A DNA stretch of 34,905 nt from Pseudomonadota bacterium (GTDB lineage: Bacteria; Pseudomonadota; Gammaproteobacteria; Burkholderiales; Rhodocyclaceae), in the NCBI GenBank assembly GCA_018262235.1, contig JAGTRY010000030.1, positions 1 through 34,905 on the forward strand, in the 5' to 3' direction. Of the stretch, positions 19,134 through 28,170 are shown one piece after another (positions within the stretch are counted from its first letter, which is position 1; each line of letters opens with the position of its first letter). The notes under the pieces are model-generated. The model did not search any database, was not told the DNA's origin, and was given only the letters and a program-made list of their open reading frames with translations. Position numbers and translations under genes: made by a program.

Positions 19134-20606
19134 CTACGGCGCCAGCACGCCCATCTCGATCTCTTCGCTGCCTTGCCAGGTGCCTGTATAGGCCGGACTG
19201 CGGATGGCGTTGACCGAGCCGACCAGGCGCGAAAAACGCTGAACCTCGATGGCCGTGCGACGGGCGTCGAGCTTGAAGCCGGCCAGATCGATGCGTGCCT
19301 TGTCGGCACGGATGGCGATGTCTCCGCTGATTTCTCCTGCGGTGGCGATCAACTCCGAATTGTCCACTTCCAGTGCAGTGTCCCTGGCGTCTACCTGCAC
19401 GTTGAGCATCTGCACGATGCTGTCACGCAGCACGATGTGTTCGGCACTCAGATTGCTCAGCTTCACGCCGCTGCAGCCTTCGATGAGGACTTCGCGAAAG
19501 TGACCACTGTAGAGCCGACCGGACTCTCCCTGGCAATGCAGATCAGCCAGTTCTGTGCCTGGCGATCCGGCCAATGGCGCCGGTTGCGGATCGCTCAACA
19601 GGGCATGTTCCAGTAGCGGATAGAAGATCTGGCTGGTCGCCGTTTCCATGGGCGTGTGCCCGACTCCGGGCATCGTCAGCAATTGGGCGCGTGGCAGGCG
19701 ACGGGCCAGCATCTGCCCCGTGCGCAGCGGGGCGACCGGATCGGCCTCTCCCCAGATGATCCAGGTGGGCGTTTGCAACGTAGGGATGGCCGCGCTGAAA
19801 TCTTCATCGACCAGCGCCATTGCGGCATTCAGGTTGGTGCGATGGGAGAGGATGCCGCCCCACACGGTTTCACTGGTATTGAGCAGGCGGGTCGGGTCCG
19901 GCAGGCCGACGATCTTCTCGACGGCTGCGTTGCCGAAATCCGTGATGCGGGCCACCGCGCCCTGGAGGAAGGAGGGCATCTGTTCTATGGGCAAGGGGAT
20001 CCGTGCGCTGTATTTGACAAAGGCGGTGCGTTGCAGAATGCCAGCAGCATCGACAAGGATGAGCTTGTCGAGCTGCGCCGGATATTCACTGGCAAAGCGC
20101 AACGCAACAGCACCGCCCATCGAGTGGCCGACGACGATGGCTCGGGTTTTCGCGTGGCGCGCGAGCAGCCAGTTGAGTACGCGTGCATAGTTGCGTGGGG
20201 AGTACTTGCCGTTCGGGCTGCTTGAATAGCCGAAGCCGGGGAAATCCAGGGTGATGACGTGATAGCGCCGGGCAAGCTGCGGCATCACGCTGAGCCAGTC
20301 GGTAAAACCGTTCTGGCCGAGCCCATGCACCAGCAACAGGGTTTGCGGGTTCTGCATGCCGGCCTGTACGACCAGCACGTCGCTGCCGAACACCGGTTCG
20401 CGCTCCCTCTGCAGTTGCCAATCAGCAGGCAAGGCGGTACGCAGGGCATCCAGCGTGAGCAGTTTCTCTTTGCAATGACTGCAGTCAGGCGGTGGATTGA
20501 CCGGCGGCGTTGTGGTCTGAGCCGATGCGGCAGTACTGGCCAGCAAGAGGATGACAAACTGTGTGCGGCCGTAACGCCAGAGCTGCTGAGCCAGAGAGGT
20601 TTCCAT
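19134..20606 (-). CDS. Exported alpha/beta hydrolase with a C-terminal extension
   Basis: A 490-residue protein. A signal sequence lies at about 10-29 (RYGRTQFVILLLASTAASA), then a Pro-rich linker with a CSHC pair. The hydrolase domain spans about 65-340: oxyanion HGLGQNG (94-100), nucleophile Ser162 in VGHSMGG, acid Asp in WGEADPVAP and His in GVGHTPMET, so the catalytic triad is complete. Beyond it lie about 145 residues unlike the hydrolase fold. They contain repeated short beta-rich segments (LSNLSAEHIVLRDSIVQMLN, then DTALEVDNSELIA), reminiscent of a right-handed beta-helix. Substrate unknown: an esterase, lipase or carbon-carbon hydrolase is possible. The start is not strongly supported; TTCC precedes the ATG. 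Confidence 0.8.
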   Translation of the reverse strand: METSLAQQLWRYGRTQFVILLLASTAASAQTTTPPVNPPPDCSHCKEKLLTLDALRTALPADWQLQREREPVFGSDVLVVQAGMQNPQTLLLVHGLGQNGFTDWLSVMPQLARRYHVITLDFPGFGYSSSPNGKYSPRNYARVLNWLLARHAKTRAIVVGHSMGGAVALRFASEYPAQLDKLILVDAAGILQRTAFVKYSARIPLPIEQMPSFLQGAVARITDFGNAAVEKIVGLPDPTRLLNTSETVWGGILSHRTNLNAAMALVDEDFSAAIPTLQTPTWIIWGEADPVAPLRTGQMLARRLPRAQLLTMPGVGHTPMETATSQIFYPLLEHALLSDPQPAPLAGSPGTELADLHCQGESGRLYSGHFREVLIEGCSGVKLSNLSAEHIVLRDSIVQMLNVQVDARDTALEVDNSELIATAGEISGDIAIRADKARIDLAGFKLDARRTAIEVQRFSRLVGSVNAIRSPAYTGTWQGSEEIEMGVLAP

Positions 20607-20839
20607 GCTTGGAGGAGGGCACTGTTCAGGATGCGGATGGTAGTGGATTCGTCTGGATGGCGCAGGATTTCTGCTGTTGATGCTTTGGTGCTGAGGCCCT
20701 GAGATCAGGTTCGGGTACGATGCTTCCGCTTGCCGCAGTCATGGCATTGAGCAGGTCGTGGACGTGTTGCTGGGCAGCATAGTCTGGTCTAATTATGGTT
20801 TGAGGCCGTGTGTTGTCCGGCTGGCAGCCCATTTCAACC

Positions 20840-22027
20840 ATGCCTTTATCCCCCAGCCACGCTATCCCGTTTCGGCGTTTCTCTGCCTACTACTTCTGCT
20901 ACTACGCGTATATGGGCATTTTCATGCCGTATTTCGCGTTGTACTTGAAAAGCCGTGACTTCCCGGCGGTACAGATCGGTTTCCTCCTTGCGGTGATGCA
21001 ATGGATGCGTCTGCTGGCGCCGAATCTGTGGGGCTGGCTGGCCGACCGGCTGGGCCGGCGCATGCCTGTGTTGCGGGTGGCTGCGCTGTTGTCATTCGTT
21101 GGGTTTGTGGGGATCGAATTAACCTCAAGCTTCTGGGGCATTGCCATGGCGCTCGCCGTAATGGGGTTTTTCTGGACGGCACAAAGCCCGCTGGCTGAAG
21201 CAACGATTTTCGCGCATCTGGATGGTCGGCCTGGCTATGGCTCCGTGCGTGCCTGGGGCTCCTTCGGCTTTGTGGTCAGTGTGCTGGGCATGGGATGGTG
21301 GCTGGAGCGGGCCAGCATCGATTGGGTATTTCATGCCGGTGCAGCAGTACTGCTGGTGATCATGCTGACCTCGTTTTTCGTACCGGAGGCCCCGCCGAAC
21401 CTCAATGCCCGGGGGAAGGGAAGTTTGTGGCCCATCCTGCGCCAGCCGGGTGTGATCGCGCTGCTGGCTTCGTGCATGTTGATGACGGCTGCACATGGTG
21501 CCTTGAACGTGTTCTATTCGATTCATCTGGTGGCCGCCGGCTACAGCAAGGGCACGGTCGGGCTGCTGTGGACCCTGGGTGTGCTGAGCGAGATCCTGGT
21601 CTTCATGGTGGCGCCACGCCTGATGTCACGCTTCGCGACAAAATCCCTGCTGCTCTTCGCATTGGCCTGTGCGATCCTGCGTTTCGTGCTGATTGGCTGG
21701 TTCGTTGACTGGGTTGTGGTACTTCTGGCCGCGCAACTGATGCACGGGATCACCTTCGGCGTGAATCATATTGCGGCCGTTTCCACAGTCAGTCGATGGT
21801 TCGTTGGGCCACATCAGGCTCAGGGGCAGGCCTTGTACGGCAGCATCTCGTTTGGGGCCGGAGGCATCCTGGGTAGCATGACAAGCGGACTCCTGTGGGA
21901 CGGCATCGGTGCCGGCTGGGCGTTTACGGCCTGTGCGGGTTTTGCCGTAGCAGGGTTCCTGGTGGTGTGGCTGGGGTTGCCAGCCCGTTCTGTTGGTGGA
22001 GAGACAGGTGAAGTCGGCAAGTCTTAA
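20840..22027 (+). CDS. MFS transporter, HcaT/PPP-like family
   Basis: A 395-residue inner-membrane protein with about 12 hydrophobic helices. The N-terminus FRRFSAYYFCYYAYMGIFMPYFALYLK and the cytoplasmic loop GWLADRLGRRMPVLR are typical of the MFS_1-like group. That group includes the phenylpropionate transporter HcaT and nucleoside transporters. The acid-containing middle and QLMHGITFGVNHIAA also fit. Substrate unknown. The ATG at 20840 has a weak ribosome-binding site; an in-frame GTG at 20810 would add ten residues. A TTGCTG/TAATTA pair with 17-nt spacing about 40 nt upstream could be the promoter. Its 3' end overlaps the start of the M48 protease gene, so the two are probably co-transcribed. 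Confidence 0.85.
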   Translation: MPLSPSHAIPFRRFSAYYFCYYAYMGIFMPYFALYLKSRDFPAVQIGFLLAVMQWMRLLAPNLWGWLADRLGRRMPVLRVAALLSFVGFVGIELTSSFWGIAMALAVMGFFWTAQSPLAEATIFAHLDGRPGYGSVRAWGSFGFVVSVLGMGWWLERASIDWVFHAGAAVLLVIMLTSFFVPEAPPNLNARGKGSLWPILRQPGVIALLASCMLMTAAHGALNVFYSIHLVAAGYSKGTVGLLWTLGVLSEILVFMVAPRLMSRFATKSLLLFALACAILRFVLIGWFVDWVVVLLAAQLMHGITFGVNHIAAVSTVSRWFVGPHQAQGQALYGSISFGAGGILGSMTSGLLWDGIGAGWAFTACAGFAVAGFLVVWLGLPARSVGGETGEVGKS

Positions 22028-22883
22028 ATCAATCGTCCGGAAAATACGCGGAAATTTCGGGCCATGTGCCTGGAGCATGGGCCTGATCTGTCTGACCGTG
22101 CTGGGCTGCCAGACGGTGCAGACCACCCAGCCCGGAATGGTCGGCATCTCCCGTGAGCAACATGTCTCGCCGCTGATCAATCGTGCCCAGCTCAATCAGC
22201 AGGCCGCTTTGCAATACCGGCAAGTGCTTGGCGAAGCGCAGAAACAGCAGCGCTTGAACGCTGACGCGGCCGAGGTGGAACGAGTACGCCGGATTGCCAA
22301 CCGCATCATTCCGCAGACGGCAGTTTTCCGCCAGGATGCGGTGAGCTGGAAATGGGAAATCAATGTTCTCGGCTCTAAGGAATTGAATGCCTGGTGCATG
22401 CCCGGCGGCAAGATTGCCGTGTACACCGGGCTGATCAATCAGCTCAAGGTGAGTGACGATGAACTGGCGCAAGTGATGGGGCACGAGATTGCCCATGCGT
22501 TGCGCGAGCATGCCTGGGAGCGCGCATCCAAGTCTGCAACAGCAGGACTGGGGCTGTCGATCCTTGGCATTGCGTTGGGCGCGAGCGATGGCCAGATGGA
22601 TCTGGCCGGGCTGGTCTACAACGTGACTTTCGAACTGCCCAACTCGCGTGAGCACGAAACCGAGGCGGATCGTATCGGGATAGAACTCGCCGCGCGTGCC
22701 GGTTACGACCCGCGTGCGGCGATCAGTTTGTGGCAAAAGATGGGCAAGGCCAGCGATGGTGCGCCGCCCAAGTGGCTTTCCACGCACCCGGCCAGTACTG
22801 ACCGGGAAGCAGATCTGCGTCGCTACGGCGAGATCGTGCAGCCCTTGTACGAGCAGGCACGGCGCGGCGCCCGTGCCTCCTGA
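22008..22883 (+). CDS. M48-family metalloprotease, lipoprotein
   Basis: A 291-residue zinc protease of the periplasmic/outer-membrane M48 group (BepA, LoiP and YcaL relatives), which degrade misassembled outer-membrane proteins. From the GTG at 22008, the basic N-terminus is followed by a hydrophobic stretch ending in TVLGC; Cys34 is a likely lipid-attachment site. The zinc motif is HEIAH (159-163), and the third ligand is Glu219 in HETEADRIG. PNSREHETEAD and WLSTHPAS are family signatures. The GTG has GGAGA 6 nt upstream and overlaps the MFS stop by 20 nt, suggesting coupling. A GTG at 21996 and an ATG at 22077 are alternatives. Confidence 0.87.
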   Translation: MKSASLKSIVRKIRGNFGPCAWSMGLICLTVLGCQTVQTTQPGMVGISREQHVSPLINRAQLNQQAALQYRQVLGEAQKQQRLNADAAEVERVRRIANRIIPQTAVFRQDAVSWKWEINVLGSKELNAWCMPGGKIAVYTGLINQLKVSDDELAQVMGHEIAHALREHAWERASKSATAGLGLSILGIALGASDGQMDLAGLVYNVTFELPNSREHETEADRIGIELAARAGYDPRAAISLWQKMGKASDGAPPKWLSTHPASTDREADLRRYGEIVQPLYEQARRGARAS

Positions 22884-22898
22884 GAATTCCCGCCCTGG

Positions 22899-23648
22899 CT
22901 ATAGCGCGCTCCATAGCAGCTTGATGCCGGTCAGCAGCAAGAAGATGTAGCTCAAGCGATAGAACAGTTTTTCGTCAATGCGGGTGTGCAGCCAGATGCC
23001 CAGATACACGCCGATGGGCGCGAGTGGCGCGAGCACCAGCGCGGTGCCGAGGTTACGCGCATCCAGCAGGCCAAGCTGGGCGAAAGGGACGAGCTTCACG
23101 TAATTGACCAGTGCGAAAAACAGCGTGAGATTGGCCACCAGCACGGTTTTGTCCAGCCGCTTGGGGAGAAGGTAAATCATCATCGGTGGCCCGCCGGCAT
23201 GGGCCAGGCAACTCGTGAAGCCCGACAGGCTGGCCCACCAGCTGGCACGCAGCGCTTCCGGCAAATGCGAATTGTCCCGCAACTGAATCCCCGAGAGGCG
23301 TTGCAGGGCAAACAGGATGGCCATGACACCGACCATCAGTTCCACCGTATGGGGTGAGAGCTGGCGGAACAGCAGCCAGCCCACAAAGATTCCCAGCAGC
23401 GCCCCCGGCAGCAGGCGCATCAACAGACGGTAATCCCAGTGCGGGTGATAACTCCAGCTCCCGACCAGATCCATCAGGCACAGGATGGGCAGCATCACGC
23501 TGGCCGCTTGCGGAGCCGGGATCACGAGTGCCATCAGCGGCACTGCCAGAATGCCCAGACCACCGGCAAAGCCTCCTTTGGAAATGCCGGCCAGCAGTAC
23601 CGCGGGCGCGGCGGCAGCGTAGAACAGGGGATTGGTGATGAATTCCAT
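22899..23648 (-). CDS. TauE/SafE-family sulfite/organosulfonate exporter-like permease
   Basis: A 249-residue membrane protein with about eight hydrophobic segments, normal length for the TauE/SafE (DUF81) family. The first repeat begins AAAPAVLLAGISKGGFAGGLG, the family signature. The second has SGFTSCLAHAGGPPMMIYLLP. Members move sulfite, sulfoacetate or related anions, but the substrate cannot be assigned here; no sulfur genes adjoin. It converges with the M48 gene with 15 nt between stops. Confidence 0.88.
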   Translation of the reverse strand: MEFITNPLFYAAAAPAVLLAGISKGGFAGGLGILAVPLMALVIPAPQAASVMLPILCLMDLVGSWSYHPHWDYRLLMRLLPGALLGIFVGWLLFRQLSPHTVELMVGVMAILFALQRLSGIQLRDNSHLPEALRASWWASLSGFTSCLAHAGGPPMMIYLLPKRLDKTVLVANLTLFFALVNYVKLVPFAQLGLLDARNLGTALVLAPLAPIGVYLGIWLHTRIDEKLFYRLSYIFLLLTGIKLLWSAL

Positions 23649-24022
23649 AAGGTGGCGGAAAGCGTGACGGCGGAGAGGGGATTATCCCGCGATTCGCCAA
23701 AGCGTAACCCACTCACGGCGTGGTGCCGGGAATTTCTTCGTGTCGTTTTTGCGCAGCAAATCAAGCCGTGCATTCCTTGTCTTGTCGCGGCTGGGTTTTG
23801 TTCTCAGTGGAATTTCCTTAAAAATTGATTGCTCGCAAAGGCGCGCCAGTAATGCATTTGTGGGGATGTTGTCGCAAGATGCAATGCCCGCGCTGACTAG
23901 CCGTGATGGTCTCTGTAGATCAAGACTGAGTGCGGCTTTTCGGGCGGGCTGTGTTTGAAATCAAAAACACGCCCGCGCGCCAGAACGCCGGCCGGGGAAC
24001 GGGCGGGTGAAATGGCTCTGGC
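23649..24022. other. Intergenic stretch, no credible gene
   Basis: About 370 nt of lower GC content between the TauE start and the GH15 stop. A 72-codon frame on the plus strand (23740-23958) has no ribosome-binding site or recognisable product. A strong hairpin lies at 23944-23976. Confidence 0.5.
23944..23976 (-). terminator. Long hairpin downstream of the GH15 gene
   Basis: GCGGGC/GCCCGC (6 bp), then after one unpaired T, GTGTTT/AAACAC (6 bp), form a long stem with a short A-rich loop, 47 nt beyond the GH15 stop. No U-run follows on the minus strand, so it may be a processing or stabilising hairpin rather than a classical terminator. Confidence 0.45.
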
Positions 24023-25816
24023 TCAATAGGCCTGATCCCAGCGGCGTGAAAGACGTAGCGCGCAATTGATCAGACCAACCATGCTGTAGGTTTGGGCGAA
24101 GTTACCCCATTGTTCGCCAGTGCGTGGATCGACGTCTTCCGCCAGCAGCCCTTGTTTGTTGCAACAGGCCAGTAGTCGGATGAAAGCGGTATGTGCTTCA
24201 TCGTGCCGACCCAGCGCGTGTAGCGCATAGACATACCAGAAGGTGCACACCATGAAGGCATTTTCGGGGTGACCAAAGTCATCGCGTTCGATGTAACGAT
24301 AAATGAAATCGCCATGTTTTAGTTCGGTTTCAATCGCCTTCACCGTTTGGGCGAAGCGTGGATCATCCGCCGCCAGAAAACCGAATTCGTTCAGTAGCAG
24401 CAGGCTGGCGTCCAGAGTATCACCGCCCCAGGATGCGACAAAAGCCTGACGCTCGGGGTTCCACGCATTTGCGCAGATTTCCGCGTGGATACGGTCAGCC
24501 GATTCGCGCCAGATGCGGGTTGAGTCGTCCAGCCCCAGATGTGTGGCGATGAGCGCGAGGCGATCACAGGCCGCCCAGCACAACACGCTGGAGTAGGTGT
24601 GGATGCGTTGACTGCCGCGCAGCTCCCACAGACCCGCATCCGGCTGGCAGTAATTGGCCAGCGCGCGTAAACCGAGGGGTTCGAGCTGCCGGAAGAGGTT
24701 CTCGTCGCCCCGGTGGCGCAGTCGGGTATCGAAGAACATATGTGTTGCCGCGAGGATGGCGGAACCATACACGTCATGCTGGACTTGCTCGAAAGCCTGA
24801 TTGCCGATGCGCACTGGGCCCATTTCACGATAGCCCGCCAGCGCAGGGGCGATTCGTTCGGTCAGGCGTGCTTCGCCGCTGATCCCGTATACCGGCTGTA
24901 GTACCCCTTCTTCGGCGCTGGAAACCACGTTGAGGATAAAACCGATGTAGCGCTCCATGGTTGCGGTCGTGCCCAGGCGGTTGAGGGCATTGACGACGAA
25001 ATAGGCGTCACGCAACCAGCAGTAACGATAATCCCAGTTGCGCCCCGAGCCGGGATGCTCCGGCACTGAAGTGGTCATGGCGGCAATGATTGCTCCGGTG
25101 TCGTCGAAGGCATTAAGTTTCAGAGTGATGGCGGCCCGGATAACCTCGTCTTGCCAGTCGACTGGCACGAAGATCGTGCGTACCCAGCGCTGCCAGTAAG
25201 CAATGGTTTCATCAAGAAAGCGTTGCGTGGTTTCGGCAACGCCTCCTTGCAAGGTTTCGTCCGGGCCGAGAATAAAACTGAGCGTGTCGTACACATGCAT
25301 GAAGCGCGCTTCCAGCACACCGTGGATCGAGGCGTTGGTCGTCAGGCGCAATGTTTGCAAGGGCGCGACGAAGCGGATGTGGTGGCTGCCGAAGGTGATG
25401 CCTGGGGCAAGCTCGCCATCCTGGAAAAGCGGCCGGACACGCACGGCGACGCGCGGGTTTCCTGTCAGACGGCGCACCCGGCGCACCAGCATCGCGGGGA
25501 AAAACACCCGGCCGTGCAGCTGGAAGCGTGGGGCAAAATCAGTCACTTCGATGCTGCTGCCATGCCGGTCGAACAGGCGCGTATGAAGCACCGCGGTATG
25601 CCGCTCGTAAGCCTGCTCGGCGTGGGAGAAATCATCCAGCACGATACTGAAGGCGCCCGCCCCCTCATCCCTTCCGGGCGGGGATAGCAGACTGCAAAAG
25701 ACCGGTTCGCCGTCCAGACGGGGCAAGCACGCCCAGACAATGTTTCCATGCGGATCAATCAGGGCGCCGACTGCACTGTTGCCGATCAATCCTCCATCAA
25801 GAGATGCTTTTTGCAT
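24023..25816 (-). CDS. Glycoside hydrolase family 15 protein (glucoamylase/trehalase-like)
   Basis: A 597-residue cytoplasmic protein with no signal peptide. An N-terminal beta-sandwich (about 1-210, with LIGNSAVGALIDPHGNIVWACLPRLD) precedes an (alpha/alpha)6 barrel. The barrel begins SGRNWDYRYCWLRDAYF (257-273), the substrate-binding signature of this GH15 group. GLLAEDVDPRTGEQWGNFAQT near the end carries the acidic pair typical of the catalytic base region. Members cleave alpha-glucosidic bonds of maltodextrins, and some act as trehalases. It is divergent from otsA-otsB across 120 nt, so a role in trehalose turnover is inferred. AAGG precedes the ATG. Confidence 0.88.
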   Translation of the reverse strand: MQKASLDGGLIGNSAVGALIDPHGNIVWACLPRLDGEPVFCSLLSPPGRDEGAGAFSIVLDDFSHAEQAYERHTAVLHTRLFDRHGSSIEVTDFAPRFQLHGRVFFPAMLVRRVRRLTGNPRVAVRVRPLFQDGELAPGITFGSHHIRFVAPLQTLRLTTNASIHGVLEARFMHVYDTLSFILGPDETLQGGVAETTQRFLDETIAYWQRWVRTIFVPVDWQDEVIRAAITLKLNAFDDTGAIIAAMTTSVPEHPGSGRNWDYRYCWLRDAYFVVNALNRLGTTATMERYIGFILNVVSSAEEGVLQPVYGISGEARLTERIAPALAGYREMGPVRIGNQAFEQVQHDVYGSAILAATHMFFDTRLRHRGDENLFRQLEPLGLRALANYCQPDAGLWELRGSQRIHTYSSVLCWAACDRLALIATHLGLDDSTRIWRESADRIHAEICANAWNPERQAFVASWGGDTLDASLLLLNEFGFLAADDPRFAQTVKAIETELKHGDFIYRYIERDDFGHPENAFMVCTFWYVYALHALGRHDEAHTAFIRLLACCNKQGLLAEDVDPRTGEQWGNFAQTYSMVGLINCALRLSRRWDQAY

Positions 25817-25876
25817 AGTTTGTTCCTTGGCTAGGGGTTGCGTCTGGAGGGGTGGTGATCAAGACCTTTTGCTTCA

Positions 25877-25894
25877 CACAGCCAAGCGGCTGTG
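25877..25894. promoter_or_regulatory. Dyad in the GH15-otsA divergent promoter region
   Basis: CACAGCC (25877-25883) and GGCTGTG (25888-25894) are perfect inverted 7-mers with an AAGC loop. The dyad lies midway between two divergent trehalose-related genes and could be a shared operator or a hairpin in the otsA leader. Confidence 0.35.
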
Positions 25895-25936
25895 CCATTC
25901 TGTCAGGCCTGCCGACCACAAAAAGGTTCCGCAAGC

Positions 25937-28168
25937 ATGAAATCCATACGCCTTCAATTGCGCTTTCTTGTTCCGCTGTGTGTGCTGCTTTTAGGTGCAG
26001 CCTATATCACCGTGCCCCTGGTCGACAACCTGACCCAGCGCTGGTTCGTGCGGGATCTTGATATCCGCGCAAAACTTGTTGCGGAGGCAATGGCTACGGC
26101 AATCGACGGGGTAGCAGACATCCAGCAAACCGACGCCATCGTTGCAGTGCTAGAAAAAATCATTGCTGATGAACGTCTGATGGCGCTCGCCATTTGCAGC
26201 CCCGCCGGGGATATGCAGGTACGCACACATGCCTTTCCTTTACAGATAGGCTGTTTGCAGGCGCAGGTGATTGCCAGCGGGAAAACGCCCCTGAGCACTC
26301 TGCCGCAGGGCGATGTACACATTGCCATGCGCCCCTTGGAGGCCGCGAGTTTTTCAGGCTCGCAGGTAGTTGTTCTGCATGATGCCAGCTACATGCAACG
26401 ACGCAGTGACGCGACGCGTCAGTATCTGGTGATCCTGTTCATGGCGCTGGGCGCTGCAATCGCCCTCAGCACCATCCTGGCGGCGCACCTCAGTCTGCGG
26501 GGCTGGGTCGAGGGAACGCGGGCGCTGTTGCGTGGTGAGAACCTGCTTCGCCCATTTCAGGCGCCGCCCGAATTGCAGGGTGTTGCCACGGATCTGCGGC
26601 TGATGTTGCGCGAACTGGAAGATGAGCATCGCTCGCGCCTGCATGCGGAAGCCTGGACGCCGGAGCGTCTGCGTCAGGTCGTGGCCACAGACATGCGTGG
26701 TGAGCAAGTCATCGTCGTCTCCAATCGAGAGCCCTACATACATCTCCAGAGCGGCGACAGCGTGCGCGTGCAGCGCCCGGCTAGCGGCCTGGTGACCGCG
26801 ATCGAGCCGGTCATGCGCGCCTGTTCGGGCACCTGGATTGCTCACGGTGGCGGGGACGCAGATCGCGCTACCGTAGACGGACAGGATCACGTCAGTGTGC
26901 CACCCGATAACCCCTGCTATACCTTGCGCCGCGTCTGGATGAGTAAGGAGGAGGAGCAGGGTTATTACTACGGGTTTGCCAATGAAGGCATGTGGCCCTT
27001 GTGTCATCTCGCGCATGTGCGTCCCGTGTTCCGACTGACCGACTGGGAGCATTACAAGGCCATCAACCAGCGTTTCGCTGATGCTGTGGTGCAGGAGGCT
27101 CGTACCGAAGATCCCGTTGTTCTGGTTCAGGACTATCACTTCGCGCTGCTGCCGGCGCTGCTGCGCGAACGCCTTCCAAATGCCACTATCATTACATTCT
27201 GGCACATTCCATGGCCCAATCCGGAGTCTTTTGGAGTTTGCCCGTGGCACGAGGAAATTCTGCGCGGCCTGCTCGGCAGTTCCATCCTGGGCTTTCATAC
27301 CCGCTTGCACTGCCGCAATTTCATGGAATCGACCGACCGCTTTCTCGAAGCGCGGATTCGCCTGGAGGAATCAATGATCACTTTCGATGGTGATCATACC
27401 CAGGTCAATAGCTACCCGATCTCTATTCACTGGCCCGCGCCAGAGGAAGTCGCGCTGTGGCCGTCTGTGGCCGAGTGTCGCAGCAAGTTGCGGGCGCAGC
27501 TTGGCGTCAAAGAAGATCATCTGATCGTGCTCGGCGTTGATCGTTTTGATTATACAAAAGGCATTATCGAACGGTTTAATGCGGTGGACCGGATGCTGGA
27601 GAAGCATCGCGAGTTGCATCATCGTTTCAGCTTTGTGCAGTTCGCAGCGCCTACTCGCTCTGCTCTGGATGAGTATCAGCTCTTTGCTGAACAGGTGAGT
27701 CGCCTGGCCGAGCGCATCAATGCGCGCCATGGCGACGCGAATTGGCAGCCCATCCGCTTGATTGCCGAGCATCAGGATAGCGAGGCGGTGACCCGCCACT
27801 ACCGCGCGGCGGACTGCTGCGTTGTGACGAGTTTGCACGATGGCATGAATCTGGTCGCCAAGGAGTTTGTTGCCGCACGCGATGATCTGGTCGGCACGCT
27901 GGTGCTCAGCGAATTTACTGGCGCTGCGCGTGAATTGCATACCGCCCTGATCGTCAATCCCTACGATGTCGAAAGCACGGCAGACGCCCTCTATCAGGGC
28001 CTGACCATGAGTCGCGACGAGCAGGCTGACCGGATGCGCAGTCTCCGCGCGGTGGTCATGGAAGACAACGTCTATCGCTGGGCGGCCAATATGCTGCTGG
28101 ATGCCGCACGCTTGAGACGCAGCGAGCGCATCAGCGCACGTATTATTTCCCGACAGGGAGGGCGGTGA
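25937..28168 (+). CDS. otsA: Membrane-anchored trehalose-6-phosphate synthase with periplasmic N-terminal module
   Basis: The C-terminal ~490 residues are a GT20 synthase making trehalose-6-phosphate from UDP-glucose and glucose-6-phosphate. Visible motifs are [10 protein letters not shown] (258-267), [48 protein letters not shown] (Arg and Lys of the phosphate site) and [13 protein letters not shown]. All look intact. Ordinary OtsA is about 460-480 residues; this one has 743. The added N-terminus has TM1 (about 10-28), a periplasmic segment (29-162), TM2 (163-185) and a HAMP-like linker (186-240, containing [14 protein letters not shown]), the layout of a sensor kinase input module. AAGG lies 10 nt before the ATG at 25937. 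The stop overlaps the otsB start region. Confidence 0.92.
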   Translation: MKSIRLQLRFLVPLCVLLLGAAYITVPLVDNLTQRWFVRDLDIRAKLVAEAMATAIDGVADIQQTDAIVAVLEKIIADERLMALAICSPAGDMQVRTHAFPLQIGCLQAQVIASGKTPLSTLPQGDVHIAMRPLEAASFSGSQVVVLHDASYMQRRSDATRQYLVILFMALGAAIALSTILAAHLSLRGWVEGTRALLRGENLLRPFQAPPELQGVATDLRLMLRELEDEHRSRLHAEAWTPERLRQVVATDMRGEQVIVVSNREPYIHLQSGDSVRVQRPASGLVTAIEPVMRACSGTWIAHGGGDADRATVDGQDHVSVPPDNPCYTLRRVWMSKEEEQGYYYGFANEGMWPLCHLAHVRPVFRLTDWEHYKAINQRFADAVVQEARTEDPVVLVQDYHFALLPALLRERLPNATIITFWHIPWPNPESFGVCPWHEEILRGLLGSSILGFHTRLHCRNFMESTDRFLEARIRLEESMITFDGDHTQVNSYPISIHWPAPEEVALWPSVAECRSKLRAQLGVKEDHLIVLGVDRFDYTKGIIERFNAVDRMLEKHRELHHRFSFVQFAAPTRSALDEYQLFAEQVSRLAERINARHGDANWQPIRLIAEHQDSEAVTRHYRAADCCVVTSLHDGMNLVAKEFVAARDDLVGTLVLSEFTGAARELHTALIVNPYDVESTADALYQGLTMSRDEQADRMRSLRAVVMEDNVYRWAANMLLDAARLRRSERISARIISRQGGR

Positions 28169-28170
28169 CG

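Noticed and set aside
17831-19309. A 492-codon minus-strand frame across aroC
   Set aside because: Antisense shadow of aroC, crossing its promoter region.
23740-23958. 72-codon plus-strand frame in the TauE-GH15 gap
   Set aside because: No ribosome-binding site and random-looking composition.
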